From assembly GCA_905210845.1 (NCBI GenBank), contig CAJLYG010000205.1, positions 1 to 5,379 on the forward strand: DNA of 5,379 nucleotides. The letters are read 5' to 3'. Below are positions 1-5,379 of the stretch, in pieces (position 1 is the first letter of the stretch; every line of letters begins with the position of its first letter). The DNA comes from an uncultured Prevotella sp. GTDB taxonomy: Bacteria > Bacteroidota > Bacteroidia > Bacteroidales > Bacteroidaceae. The position numbers and the translations under genes are program-made. Under the pieces are notes generated by a model, which did not search any database, was not told the origin of the DNA, and saw only the letters and a program-made list of their open reading frames with translations.

Positions 1-1863
1 ATCGCCTTGGCCATGAACAAGTTAGGCGCTCGCTCCAACACGGGTGAAGGAGGTGAGGATAATGCTCGCTTCCATGAAACAGTGGATGGCATCAGCCTCT
101 CCAGCAAGACGAAACAGGTGGCTTCCGGTCGTTTTGGCGTCACCACGGAATATTTGGTCAATGCAGAGGAAATCCAGATCAAGGTTGCCCAGGGCGCAAA
201 ACCTGGTGAAGGTGGACAGCTTCCTGGATTTAAGGTGAACGAGATTATCGCCAAGACCCGGCATTCAATCCCGGGCATCAGCTTGATTTCCCCTCCTCCT
301 CATCATGATATCTATTCTATCGAGGACCTTGCGCAGCTCATCTTCGACCTGAAGAATGTGAACCCGAAGGCAGCCATTAGCGTGAAGTTAGTCGCTGAGA
401 GTGGCGTGGGAACGATTGCTGCCGGTGTTGCCAAGGCGAAAGCCGACCTGATTGTTATCTCAGGAGCTGAAGGTGGAACAGGCGCTTCTCCTGCCTCTTC
501 TATGCGTTTCGCAGGTATCTCGCCTGAGATCGGCATTGCAGAGACGCAGCAGACATTGGTCAAGAATGGGCTCAGAGGAAAAGTGCGTTTGCAGGTTGAC
601 GGTCAGTTGAAGACCGGTCGCGACATTATCCTCATGGCATTGTTAGGTGCAGAGGAGTTTTGCTTCGGTACTGCAGCCCTGATCGTCCTCGGTTGTGTGA
701 TGATGCGGAAATGTAATCTGAATACTTGTCCGATGGGTGTTGCCACGCAGGATCCACGGCTTCGTGCTCACTTCCGCGGTCGTTCGGAATATTTGGTTAA
801 CTATTTCACTTTCCTCGCTCAGGAAGTCCGGGAATATTTGGCAGAGATGGGCTTTACCAGTTTGAATGAGATCGTTGGGCATACAGAACTGCTTATCAAG
901 CGGAATCCGGAAAATGAGGATAAGGAGTTAGTGGAAAAGACGGATACGCTCGACTTCAGTCGCCTGCTCCATAAGGAAGAGGGCAATTGTAGCTTGTATC
1001 ATACCACCCAGCAGTTGCATGATTTGGCAGATGTACTCGACCAGCAGCTAATTCGCGGCGCGCAGAATGCTATCGAGAAGCAGGAGGAGGTCAATCTCGA
1101 CTTTGCCATCCGGAATACGGATCGGGCTGTCGGTGCCATGCTCAGTGGAGTCATTGCCTCTAAATATGGCGAGGACGGTCTGCCGGAGGATACGATCAAT
1201 GTCAAGTTCAAGGGGTCTGCCGGACAGAGCTTCGGGGCTTTCTTAGTCAAGGGCGTTGATTTTAAGCTCGAAGGTGAGACCAATGATTATTTTGCGAAAG
1301 GGCTTAGCGGAGGTCGTATATCGATCCTTCCTCCAATCCGTTCAAATTTCTCAGCCGAGGATAATATCATAGCAGGTAATACCGGTCTTTATGGTGCCAC
1401 GAGCGGAGAGCTTTACATCAATGGTAAGGTAGGCGAGCGGTTCGGTGTCCGTAATTCTGGTGCCATTGCCGTGATCGAGGGCGCGGGAGATCATTGCTGT
1501 GAGTATATGACAGGCGGTCGCGTCGTCGTCTTAGGAGAGACCGGTCGCAACTTTGCTGCAGGTATGAGCGGTGGTGTCGCTTATGTCTGGGACAAGAACC
1601 ATAATTTCGATTACTTCTGTAATATGGATATGGTCGAGATCAATCTCGTGGATGATAGCAACTACCGCAAGGAACTGCATGAACTGATCCGGCAGCATTA
1701 TCTCTATACGGGTTCAAAATTAGCACGTACAATGCTTGATGACTGGAACCATTATGTGGAAGACTTCATCCAGGTAGTGCCTATCGAGTATAAGAGAGTC
1801 CTGCAAGAAGAGCAGGTGAGAAAGTTGCAGCAGAAGATTGCGGATATGCAACGTGACTATTAA
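1..1863 (+). CDS. gltB: Glutamate synthase (GOGAT) large subunit, C-terminal part; 5' end outside window
   Basis: The frame is open from base 1 (the first codons read I-A-L-A-M-N-K-L-G) to TAA at 1861-1863, giving 620 visible residues of a protein that is usually about 1,500 residues long. Upstream codons must exist, so the in-frame TTG at 7 and ATG at 13 are not starts. Visible residues 1 to about 255 are the FMN-binding synthase domain: SNTGEGGED near 12-20, PPPHHDIYS near 98-106, and GAEGGTGASP near 155-164. The 3Fe-4S cluster cysteines are C232, C238 and C243 in the block CVMMRKCNLNTCPMG. Residues from about 365 to 530 are the GXGXG beta-helix domain, with repeated G-rich turns such as GSAGQSFGAF, GNTGLYGATSGE and GGRVVVLGETGRNFAAGMSGG. 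The enzyme takes ammonia released from glutamine by the (unseen) N-terminal amidotransferase domain and adds it to 2-oxoglutarate, which is then reduced to glutamate in the cytoplasm. The subunit works with GltD, encoded 21 bases downstream. No truncation or frameshift is seen within the window. Confidence 0.97.
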   Translation: MALAMNKLGARSNTGEGGEDNARFHETVDGISLSSKTKQVASGRFGVTTEYLVNAEEIQIKVAQGAKPGEGGQLPGFKVNEIIAKTRHSIPGISLISPPPHHDIYSIEDLAQLIFDLKNVNPKAAISVKLVAESGVGTIAAGVAKAKADLIVISGAEGGTGASPASSMRFAGISPEIGIAETQQTLVKNGLRGKVRLQVDGQLKTGRDIILMALLGAEEFCFGTAALIVLGCVMMRKCNLNTCPMGVATQDPRLRAHFRGRSEYLVNYFTFLAQEVREYLAEMGFTSLNEIVGHTELLIKRNPENEDKELVEKTDTLDFSRLLHKEEGNCSLYHTTQQLHDLADVLDQQLIRGAQNAIEKQEEVNLDFAIRNTDRAVGAMLSGVIASKYGEDGLPEDTINVKFKGSAGQSFGAFLVKGVDFKLEGETNDYFAKGLSGGRISILPPIRSNFSAEDNIIAGNTGLYGATSGELYINGKVGERFGVRNSGAIAVIEGAGDHCCEYMTGGRVVVLGETGRNFAAGMSGGVAYVWDKNHNFDYFCNMDMVEINLVDDSNYRKELHELIRQHYLYTGSKLARTMLDDWNHYVEDFIQVVPIEYKRVLQEEQVRKLQQKIADMQRDY

Positions 1864-1865
1864 TC

Positions 1866-1874
1866 GGAAGGAGG
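1866..1874 (+). promoter_or_regulatory. Shine-Dalgarno-like site for gltD
   Basis: The sequence GGAAGGAGG ends 10 bases before the gltD ATG at 1885, a normal Shine-Dalgarno distance. It lies in the 21-base gltB-gltD spacer and supports the chosen gltD start. Bacteroidota genes often lack such a site, and rplM, rpsI and rpsB in this window have A-rich tracts instead. It may help translation restart after gltB, but that is inference. Confidence 0.6.
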
Positions 1875-1884
1875 AAAATTAATT

Positions 1885-3270
1885 ATGGGAAATCCAAAAG
1901 CATTTTTGACAATAGACCGCAAGGAAGCGGGTTACAGACCCATCAACGACCGTATTCACGACTTTGGTGAGGTAGAACAGACATTGAATAGTAATGACCG
2001 ACGCCTTCAGGCTTCACGCTGCATGGACTGCGGGGTTCCGTTTTGCCATTGGGCATGTCCATTGGGAAACAAACCGCCAGAGTGGAATGATGCCCTCTAT
2101 AAGGGGGATTGGGAATTGGCATATCGCCTACTCAATTCCACCAACGACTTTCCTGAGTTCACAGGGCGCATTTGTCCGGCTCTTTGCGAGAAGGCGTGTG
2201 TGCTGAACTTAATGGATCATCAGCCTACAACCAACCGCGAGGATGAGGCTGCCATTACAGAGCATGCCTTCGAGGAGAATTTCGTTCGTATCGAGCATCC
2301 GGAGCGTAATGGCAAGAAAGTGGCTGTTATCGGCGCAGGTCCTGCAGGACTCGTCACAGCCAACCAGTTGAATCTCAAAGGATATGAGGTGACGGTCTTC
2401 GAGGCAAGGGAAGATAATGGCGGACTGCTCCGTTTTGGTATTCCTAATTTTAAGTTGAACAAGTCGATCATCGACAGGCGCATCCATGTCCTGGAGCAGG
2501 AAGGTATCCGTTTCATATACCATGCTCCTATTGACGTGGAGCACATCGAGGCTTCGGTTGCAGACTGCGCAACAAAGGCGGGAAGCAGCGATACAAAGTT
2601 CGATGCTTATGTCGTCTGTACCGGAACGCCAACGGCACGTGACCTGAAGATACCAGGTCGTGACCTGAAAGGTGTTTATTTCGCCTTGGACCTGCTCTCT
2701 CAGCAGAATAGGATCCTTGCAGGGCAGGAATTCAAAAAAGAAGACTTGGTCTCTGCCAAGGGAAAGGACGTCCTTGTCATCGGTGGCGGGGACACGGGAT
2801 CCGACTGTATCGGAACTGCCCATCGCCAAGGATGTAAAAGTGTTACCCAGATTGAGATCATGCCCAAACCACCCGTTGGACCTGATGATCCCCATAACCC
2901 ATGGCCTAATTGGCCACGTACATTGAAAACGACATCCTCTCATGAAGAGGGATGTACCCGCCGTTGGAATATCAATTCCTTGGAATTCCTTGGGAAAGAC
3001 GGGAAATTGACGGGCGTGAAAGTCCAGGAGATTGCCTGGGAACCTAATCCGCAAGGTGGTCGCCCGATCATGAAACCTGCAGGGAAACCGGAAGTAATCA
3101 AATGCGAGATGGTACTCCTGGCTATGGGATTCCTCCGTCCGCAGCAACCCTCTTTCCCCGAAAACGTCTTCGTGGCAGGCGATGCCGCCAATGGTGCCTC
3201 CTTAGTGGTAAGGGCGATGGCAAGTGGTCATCAGATTGCCCGGGCAGTACATGCTTATCTGAGTAAGTAA
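1885..3270 (+). CDS. gltD: Glutamate synthase small subunit (NAD(P)H-oxidising, FAD and Fe-S protein)
   Basis: This complete 461-residue protein oxidises NAD(P)H on FAD and passes electrons through Fe-S clusters to the FMN and 3Fe-4S centre of GltB. The N-terminal Fe-S domain has C46, C49, C54 and C58 (RCMDCGVPFCHWACP) and C97, C101 and C105 (ICPALCEKAC), the two cysteine groups typical of GltD. The FAD Rossmann fold begins at VAVIGAGPAGL (about 146-156), followed by E173 in VFEAR. The NAD(P)H-binding fold begins at VLVIGGGDTGSD (about 296-307). The family-typical SSHEEGCTRRW lies near 351-361, and the second FAD motif FVAGDAANGASLVV at about 429-442. The ATG is supported by the upstream GGAGG and by the N-terminal MGNPKAFL, usual for GltD. 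One oddity is that only 12 residues separate LLAMGF (411-416) from FVAGDA (429-434); as I recall, E. coli GltD has several tens of residues there. The gene forms an operon with gltB and is followed by a terminator hairpin 7 bases after the stop. Confidence 0.96.
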   Translation: MGNPKAFLTIDRKEAGYRPINDRIHDFGEVEQTLNSNDRRLQASRCMDCGVPFCHWACPLGNKPPEWNDALYKGDWELAYRLLNSTNDFPEFTGRICPALCEKACVLNLMDHQPTTNREDEAAITEHAFEENFVRIEHPERNGKKVAVIGAGPAGLVTANQLNLKGYEVTVFEAREDNGGLLRFGIPNFKLNKSIIDRRIHVLEQEGIRFIYHAPIDVEHIEASVADCATKAGSSDTKFDAYVVCTGTPTARDLKIPGRDLKGVYFALDLLSQQNRILAGQEFKKEDLVSAKGKDVLVIGGGDTGSDCIGTAHRQGCKSVTQIEIMPKPPVGPDDPHNPWPNWPRTLKTTSSHEEGCTRRWNINSLEFLGKDGKLTGVKVQEIAWEPNPQGGRPIMKPAGKPEVIKCEMVLLAMGFLRPQQPSFPENVFVAGDAANGASLVVRAMASGHQIARAVHAYLSK

Positions 3271-3277
3271 TCTCTTC

Positions 3278-3312
3278 TTGAGGGTCGGCTTCGGGTCGGC
3301 CCTCAAATATTT
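3278..3312 (+). terminator. Intrinsic-type terminator of the gltBD operon
   Basis: Arms TTGAGGG (3278-3284) and CCCTCAA (3300-3306) pair perfectly. The stem continues inward through TCGGC (3285-3289) with GTCGG (3295-3299), including two G-U pairs. That makes a 12-bp stem with a 5-base loop (TTCGG, 3290-3294). The tail ATATTT is a weak U-tract. It starts 7 bases after the gltD stop, which fits the operon end. The hairpin is seen in the sequence; that it terminates transcription is inferred. Confidence 0.8.
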
Positions 3313-3359
3313 CATAGGATTCGGGTTTTCAGTACACCCCATCGTTGGTCCTCATTCAA

Positions 3360-3381
3360 GATCCGTTCGAGATCCGTTCGA
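3360..3381. repeat. Perfect tandem duplication of an 11-bp unit
   Basis: GATCCGTTCGA occurs twice, head to tail, at 3360-3370 and 3371-3381, with no mismatch. It lies between the gltD terminator and the rplM promoter, in non-coding DNA. Each unit contains TTCGA, but there is no clear inverted symmetry that would mark an operator. The copy is about 100 bp upstream of the promoter element. It may be a replication-slippage duplication or a repeated protein-binding site. Confidence 0.85.
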
Positions 3382-3479
3382 GGCGCAATTCCCTCTTACT
3401 TTTGTGTTAAAAACAACTAATAAGGTTAATTAAGAATAATTAGGCAAGTTGTCACCCTTCGGAATTCAATATAAATATG

Positions 3480-3487
3480 TATCTTTG
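3480..3487 (+). promoter_or_regulatory. Bacteroidota-type -7 promoter element for the rplM operon
   Basis: TATCTTTG matches the Bacteroidota primary-sigma -7 consensus TAnnTTTG exactly and sits in an AT-rich tract. It is 154 bases before the rplM start. The usual -33 TTTG is not well matched: TTCG at 3458-3461 has an 18-base spacer, and TTG at 3449-3451 is too far. The expected start of transcription is about 3491-3494, which would leave a 5' leader of about 150 nt. The element is seen; its use is inferred. Confidence 0.6.
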
Positions 3488-3490
3488 CAA

Positions 3491-3641
3491 TCCGATTATT
3501 TCGGGGATGAACTTAGGATCCCTACGTATGGGAGTGTTAATAGCTGTGCTTTTGGCCGAGTGCAGTGGTTAGTGAATCGCCTGTACAAAGAGTGATTGAA
3601 AAGAAAAAATTGTTTTTTAGTAGTAAATTTAAAAAATTAAA
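3491..3641 (+). promoter_or_regulatory. Candidate structured 5' leader of rplM-rpsI
   Basis: The transcribed stretch between the promoter and rplM can form four small hairpins. CCGA (3492-3495) pairs with TCGG (3501-3504). TAGG (3514-3517) pairs with CCTA (3521-3524), which excludes the pairing of TCCC (3519-3522) with GGGA (3530-3533). CTGTGC (3544-3549) pairs with GTGCAG (3560-3565) using two G-U pairs, and AATCGC (3575-3580) pairs with GTGATT (3592-3597). The last 40 bases are A/T-rich and unstructured, as is common ahead of Bacteroidota start codons. In E. coli and Firmicutes, L13 operons are regulated through their leaders. A similar role here is inferred; I do not recognise a named family. 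Confidence 0.4.
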
Positions 3642-4103
3642 ATGGACACTTTAAGTTACAAGACTATTTCCGTTAACAAGGAAACAGCGAAGAAAGAGTG
3701 GGTAGTAGTTGATGCTACCGACCAGATTTGCGGTCGTCTCTGTTCAAAAGTTGCTAAATTGTTGCGTGGAAAGTACAAGCCATCGTTTACACCTCATGTA
3801 GATTGTGGCGACAATGTAATTATTATTAACGCCTCCAAGGTCGTTTTCTCTGGTAAGAAGGAGACCGATAAGGTTTACACCCGTTACACGGGCTATCCTG
3901 GTGGTCAGCGTTTCACGACGCCGGCTCAGTTGCGTAAGCGTAACCAAGGTATCGATCACATGATCCGTCATGCTGTGAAGGGCATGCTTCCTAAGGGTCC
4001 TTTAGGTCGCAAGCTCATGGATAATCTTTTCGTTTTCGAAGGCACGGAGCACAATATGGCTGCTCAGAAGCCAAAGGCAATTGATATTAACCAGTATAAA
4101 TAA
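3642..4103 (+). CDS. rplM: 50S ribosomal protein L13
   Basis: This complete 153-residue protein has the usual length and layout of a Bacteroidota L13 (uL13). It is an early-assembly 23S rRNA-binding protein of the large ribosomal subunit. Visible family blocks are WVVVDATDQICGRL (20-33), LRGKYKPSFTPHVDCGDNVIIINA (41-64, conserved core), YTGYPGG (82-88), and KGMLPKGPLGRKLMDNLFVFEG (113-134). The start is ATG at 3642, preceded by an A/T-rich tract without a Shine-Dalgarno site. This start gives the expected N-terminus, with the core beginning about 20 residues in. The gene is followed after 12 bases by rpsI, the near-universal partner of rplM, so the two are almost certainly co-transcribed from the promoter near 3480. 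Nothing in the protein looks unusual. Confidence 0.98.
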   Translation: MDTLSYKTISVNKETAKKEWVVVDATDQICGRLCSKVAKLLRGKYKPSFTPHVDCGDNVIIINASKVVFSGKKETDKVYTRYTGYPGGQRFTTPAQLRKRNQGIDHMIRHAVKGMLPKGPLGRKLMDNLFVFEGTEHNMAAQKPKAIDINQYK

Positions 4104-4115
4104 TAATTATCAAAG

Positions 4116-4527
4116 ATGGAAGTAATTAATGCAATTGGTCGCCGTAAGAGCGCTGTCGCTCGTGTTTACCTGACAGAGGGTACCGGTAAGATCACAATTA
4201 ATAAAAAAGATATCGAAACTTATTTCCCATCAGCCATTCTTCGCTATGTCGTGAAACAGCCGTTAGAGCTGCTTGAGGCTGCTGAGAAATATGATATTAA
4301 GGCTAATCTTGATGGCGGCGTCCGCTCCGTAACAATCCACGCAATCAATCACAGGCCAGAGCCAGGCACTGCGCCTTGCCATTGCCCGCGCGCTCGTGAA
4401 GATCAATGCTGAGGATAAGAAGAGCTTGAAGGACCATGGTTTCCTGACACGCGACAGCCGTGCTGTTGAGCGTAAGAAACCAGGACAGCCGAAGGCTCGC
4501 CGTCGCTTCCAGTTCAGTAAGCGTTAA
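4116..4527 (+). pseudogene. rpsI: 30S ribosomal protein S9, reading frame disrupted by a 25-base surplus
   Basis: S9 (uS9) is a small-subunit protein whose basic C-terminal tail reaches the ribosomal P site. The first frame from ATG at 4116 matches S9 for 68 residues (MEVINAIGRRKSAVARV, then VVKQPLELLEAAEKYDIKANLDGG). It then runs through non-S9 sequence to a TGA at 4410-4412. The rest of S9 is in the +1 frame: [16 protein letters not shown] near 4348, then [15 protein letters not shown], ending in RRRFQFSKR and TAA at 4525-4527. That frame has its own stop, TAA at 4330-4332, so the switch must occur between about 4317 and 4354. Dropping 25 bases (for example 4320-4344) joins 68 and 60 residues into a 128-residue protein, the length I expect for Bacteroidales S9. 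Both halves look well conserved, so the gene does not look decayed. Artefact, recent lesion and recoding all remain possible. If simply truncated, the 98-residue product lacks the conserved C-terminal half and tail. Confidence 0.9.
4320..4344. other. 25-base surplus segment inside rpsI at the GGGxxGQ loop
   Basis: Between the codons for GG (4314-4319) and the GQ codons (4354-4359), S9 normally has three residues. Here there are 34 bases instead of 9. The exact borders are uncertain by a few bases; 4320-4344 leaves S-I-T ahead of GQ. The segment includes CAATC twice (4333-4337 and 4342-4346) and overlaps a tandem AATC-AATC at 4343-4350. It contains no copy of nearby sequence that I can find, and is too short for an insertion sequence. 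Confidence 0.65.
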
Positions 4528-4746
4528 TCTTTTGGACGACATCTGTGGGATGGGACGGGCTTCTTGCCAAATCCTGTTCCTTGTCGGACAAAGGAAACTG
4601 ACCGTCGTTTAGTATCTAAATCCTTGCGACTCATCATCGGGATGATTACCCAAGGGTTGGTTCTGAATGAAAAAGGGTCGGGGAGGGAATCCTCCGCCGG
4701 TCGTTAGAATTAAAAGGAAAGTAAACAATTAAAAGAATCGAAAGAA
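4528..4746 (+). promoter_or_regulatory. rpsI-rpsB spacer: candidate structured leader of rpsB
   Basis: The 219-base non-coding spacer holds several strong pairings. TTCCTTGT (4577-4584) pairs with ACAA (4588-4591) and GGAA (4593-4596), with one bulged A and a CGG loop. GGAGG (4682-4686) pairs with CCTCC (4691-4695) around a GAAT loop, extended by CGG (4679-4681) with CCG (4697-4699). ATCAT (4633-4637) pairs with ATGAT (4642-4646). A long-range GACCG (4600-4604) with CGGTC (4698-4702) could close a multi-branched fold, although it competes with the CGG/CCG extension. The last 40 bases before the start are A-rich. No clear TAnnTTTG promoter is seen, so rpsB is probably read from the rplM promoter. 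S2 represses its own operon through the leader in E. coli; the same role here is inferred. Confidence 0.45.
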
Positions 4747-5379
4747 ATGTCAAGAACAAATTTTGACCAGTTATTGCAGGCAGGCTGTCATTTCGGGCAC
4801 CTCCGTCGCAAGTGGAATCCCGCCATGGCTCCTTATATCTTCATGGAGCGCAATGGTATTCATATTATCGATCTGCACAAGACCGTAGCTAAGATTGATG
4901 AGGCTGCAGAGGCTTTGAAGCAGATCGCCAAGTCAGGAAAGAAGATCCTGTTCGTCGCTACTAAAAAACAAGCTAAGGACATCGTTGCCGAGAAGGCTGC
5001 AAGTGTCAACATGCCGTACGTGATCGAGCGTTGGCCAGGTGGTATGCTCACCAACTTCCCAACCATCCGGAAGGCCGTAAAGAAAATGGCGAACATTGAC
5101 AAACTGATGAACGACGGTACTTTCTCTAATCTGTCAAAGCGTGAGCTGTTGCAGATTACGCGCCAGCGTGCTAAATTGGAGAAGAACCTCGGTTCTATCG
5201 CAGATATGGCCCGTCTCCCAGTAGCCCTCTTCGTTGTTGACGTAATGAAGGAGCACATCGCTGTTAAGGAGGCTAACCGTCTTGGTATTCCAGTGTTCGG
5301 TATCGTAGATACCAACTCTGATCCTAAGAATGTGGATTACGTTATCCCAGCTAACGACGATGCTAAGGATTCTGTAGAT
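4747..5379 (+). CDS. rpsB: 30S ribosomal protein S2, 3' end outside window
   Basis: An open frame starts at ATG 4747 and runs to the window end without a stop, giving 211 residues. Bacteroidota S2 (uS2) is usually around 270-280 residues, so roughly the last quarter is missing. S2 joins the small subunit late, through its contact with S1 and 16S rRNA. Family blocks visible are MSRTNFDQLLQAGCHFGHL (1-19), RKWNPAMAPYIFMERNGIHIIDL (21-43), KKILFVATKKQAKDIV (65-80), and ERWPGGMLTNFPTI (94-107). The helical hairpin spans about 108-155, and the second half of the Rossmann-like core is LPVALFVVDV (157-166) with GIPVFGIVDTNSDP (180-193). The start follows an A-rich tract with no close Shine-Dalgarno site. 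The gene follows rpsI, and tsf would be expected downstream. Confidence 0.97.
   Translation, partial: MSRTNFDQLLQAGCHFGHLRRKWNPAMAPYIFMERNGIHIIDLHKTVAKIDEAAEALKQIAKSGKKILFVATKKQAKDIVAEKAASVNMPYVIERWPGGMLTNFPTIRKAVKKMANIDKLMNDGTFSNLSKRELLQITRQRAKLEKNLGSIADMARLPVALFVVDVMKEHIAVKEANRLGIPVFGIVDTNSDPKNVDYVIPANDDAKDSVD

Noticed and set aside
2932..2955. Strong inverted repeat inside gltD (ACATCCTCT with AGAGGGATGT, one bulge)
   Set aside because: It encodes the conserved SSHEEGC block, so the bases are set by the protein. A function as RNA structure or terminator mid-gene is not supported.
2209..3147. A 312-residue open frame on the minus strand opposite gltD
   Set aside because: It lies wholly within the well-supported gltD gene, has no recognisable domain, and its composition looks like an antisense shadow.
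3400..3410. TTTTG in an AT-rich tract as a -33 element of a second promoter
   Set aside because: No TAnnTTTG follows at the right spacing, so a promoter cannot be supported there.
4320..4350. Insertion-sequence or transposon footprint in rpsI
   Set aside because: There is no convincing target-site duplication or terminal inverted repeat. The short CAATC repeats are too small to support this.
4116..4412. The 98-residue frame taken as a complete short S9
   Set aside because: Its last 30 residues do not match S9, while the true C-terminal half continues in the +1 frame to 4527.
4524..4535. TTAATCTTTTGG at the end of rpsI as a promoter for rpsB
   Set aside because: The spacing between TA and TTTG is one base too long and no -33 element is visible upstream.
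4860..5315. A 151-residue open frame on the minus strand opposite rpsB
   Set aside because: It is fully covered by the conserved S2 coding sequence and resembles no family I know.

Overview
The window reads as an ordinary housekeeping stretch from a Bacteroidota chromosome, most likely Bacteroidales and probably close to Prevotella (inferred). The reasons are: protein sequences that resemble Bacteroidales GltD, L13, S9 and S2; a TAnnTTTG-type promoter element ahead of the ribosomal genes; A-rich tracts without a Shine-Dalgarno sequence ahead of the ribosomal start codons; and the rplM-rpsI-rpsB gene order usual in that phylum. All genes are on the + strand.

Region 1 (1-3270) is a glutamate synthase (GOGAT) operon. 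It holds the C-terminal part of gltB, whose 5' end lies outside the window, and a complete gltD 21 bases downstream. Together they encode the enzyme that makes two glutamates from glutamine and 2-oxoglutarate. A strong hairpin at 3278-3306 closes the operon.

Region 2 (3271-3641) is a 371-base intergenic stretch. It holds the gltD terminator, a perfect 2 x 11-bp tandem repeat of unknown meaning, a Bacteroidota-type promoter, and a leader of about 150 nt that can form several small hairpins ahead of rplM. I see nothing definable in 3313-3359 or 3382-3479.

Region 3 (3642-5379) is the ribosomal protein cluster: rplM (L13, complete), rpsI (S9, frame-disrupted), a structured 219-base spacer, and rpsB (S2, cut by the window end).

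The one real anomaly is in rpsI. The reading frame breaks at the conserved GGGxxGQ loop. A 25-base surplus (about 4320-4344) shifts the downstream half by +1. Removing exactly 25 bases gives a 128-residue S9, the length I expect for Bacteroidales. This could be an assembly or sequencing artefact, a real lesion compensated elsewhere, or a recoding (frameshift or bypass) site. The sequence alone cannot decide. I see no mobile element, CRISPR array, RNA gene, phage gene or other accessory system, and I do not claim a new system here.
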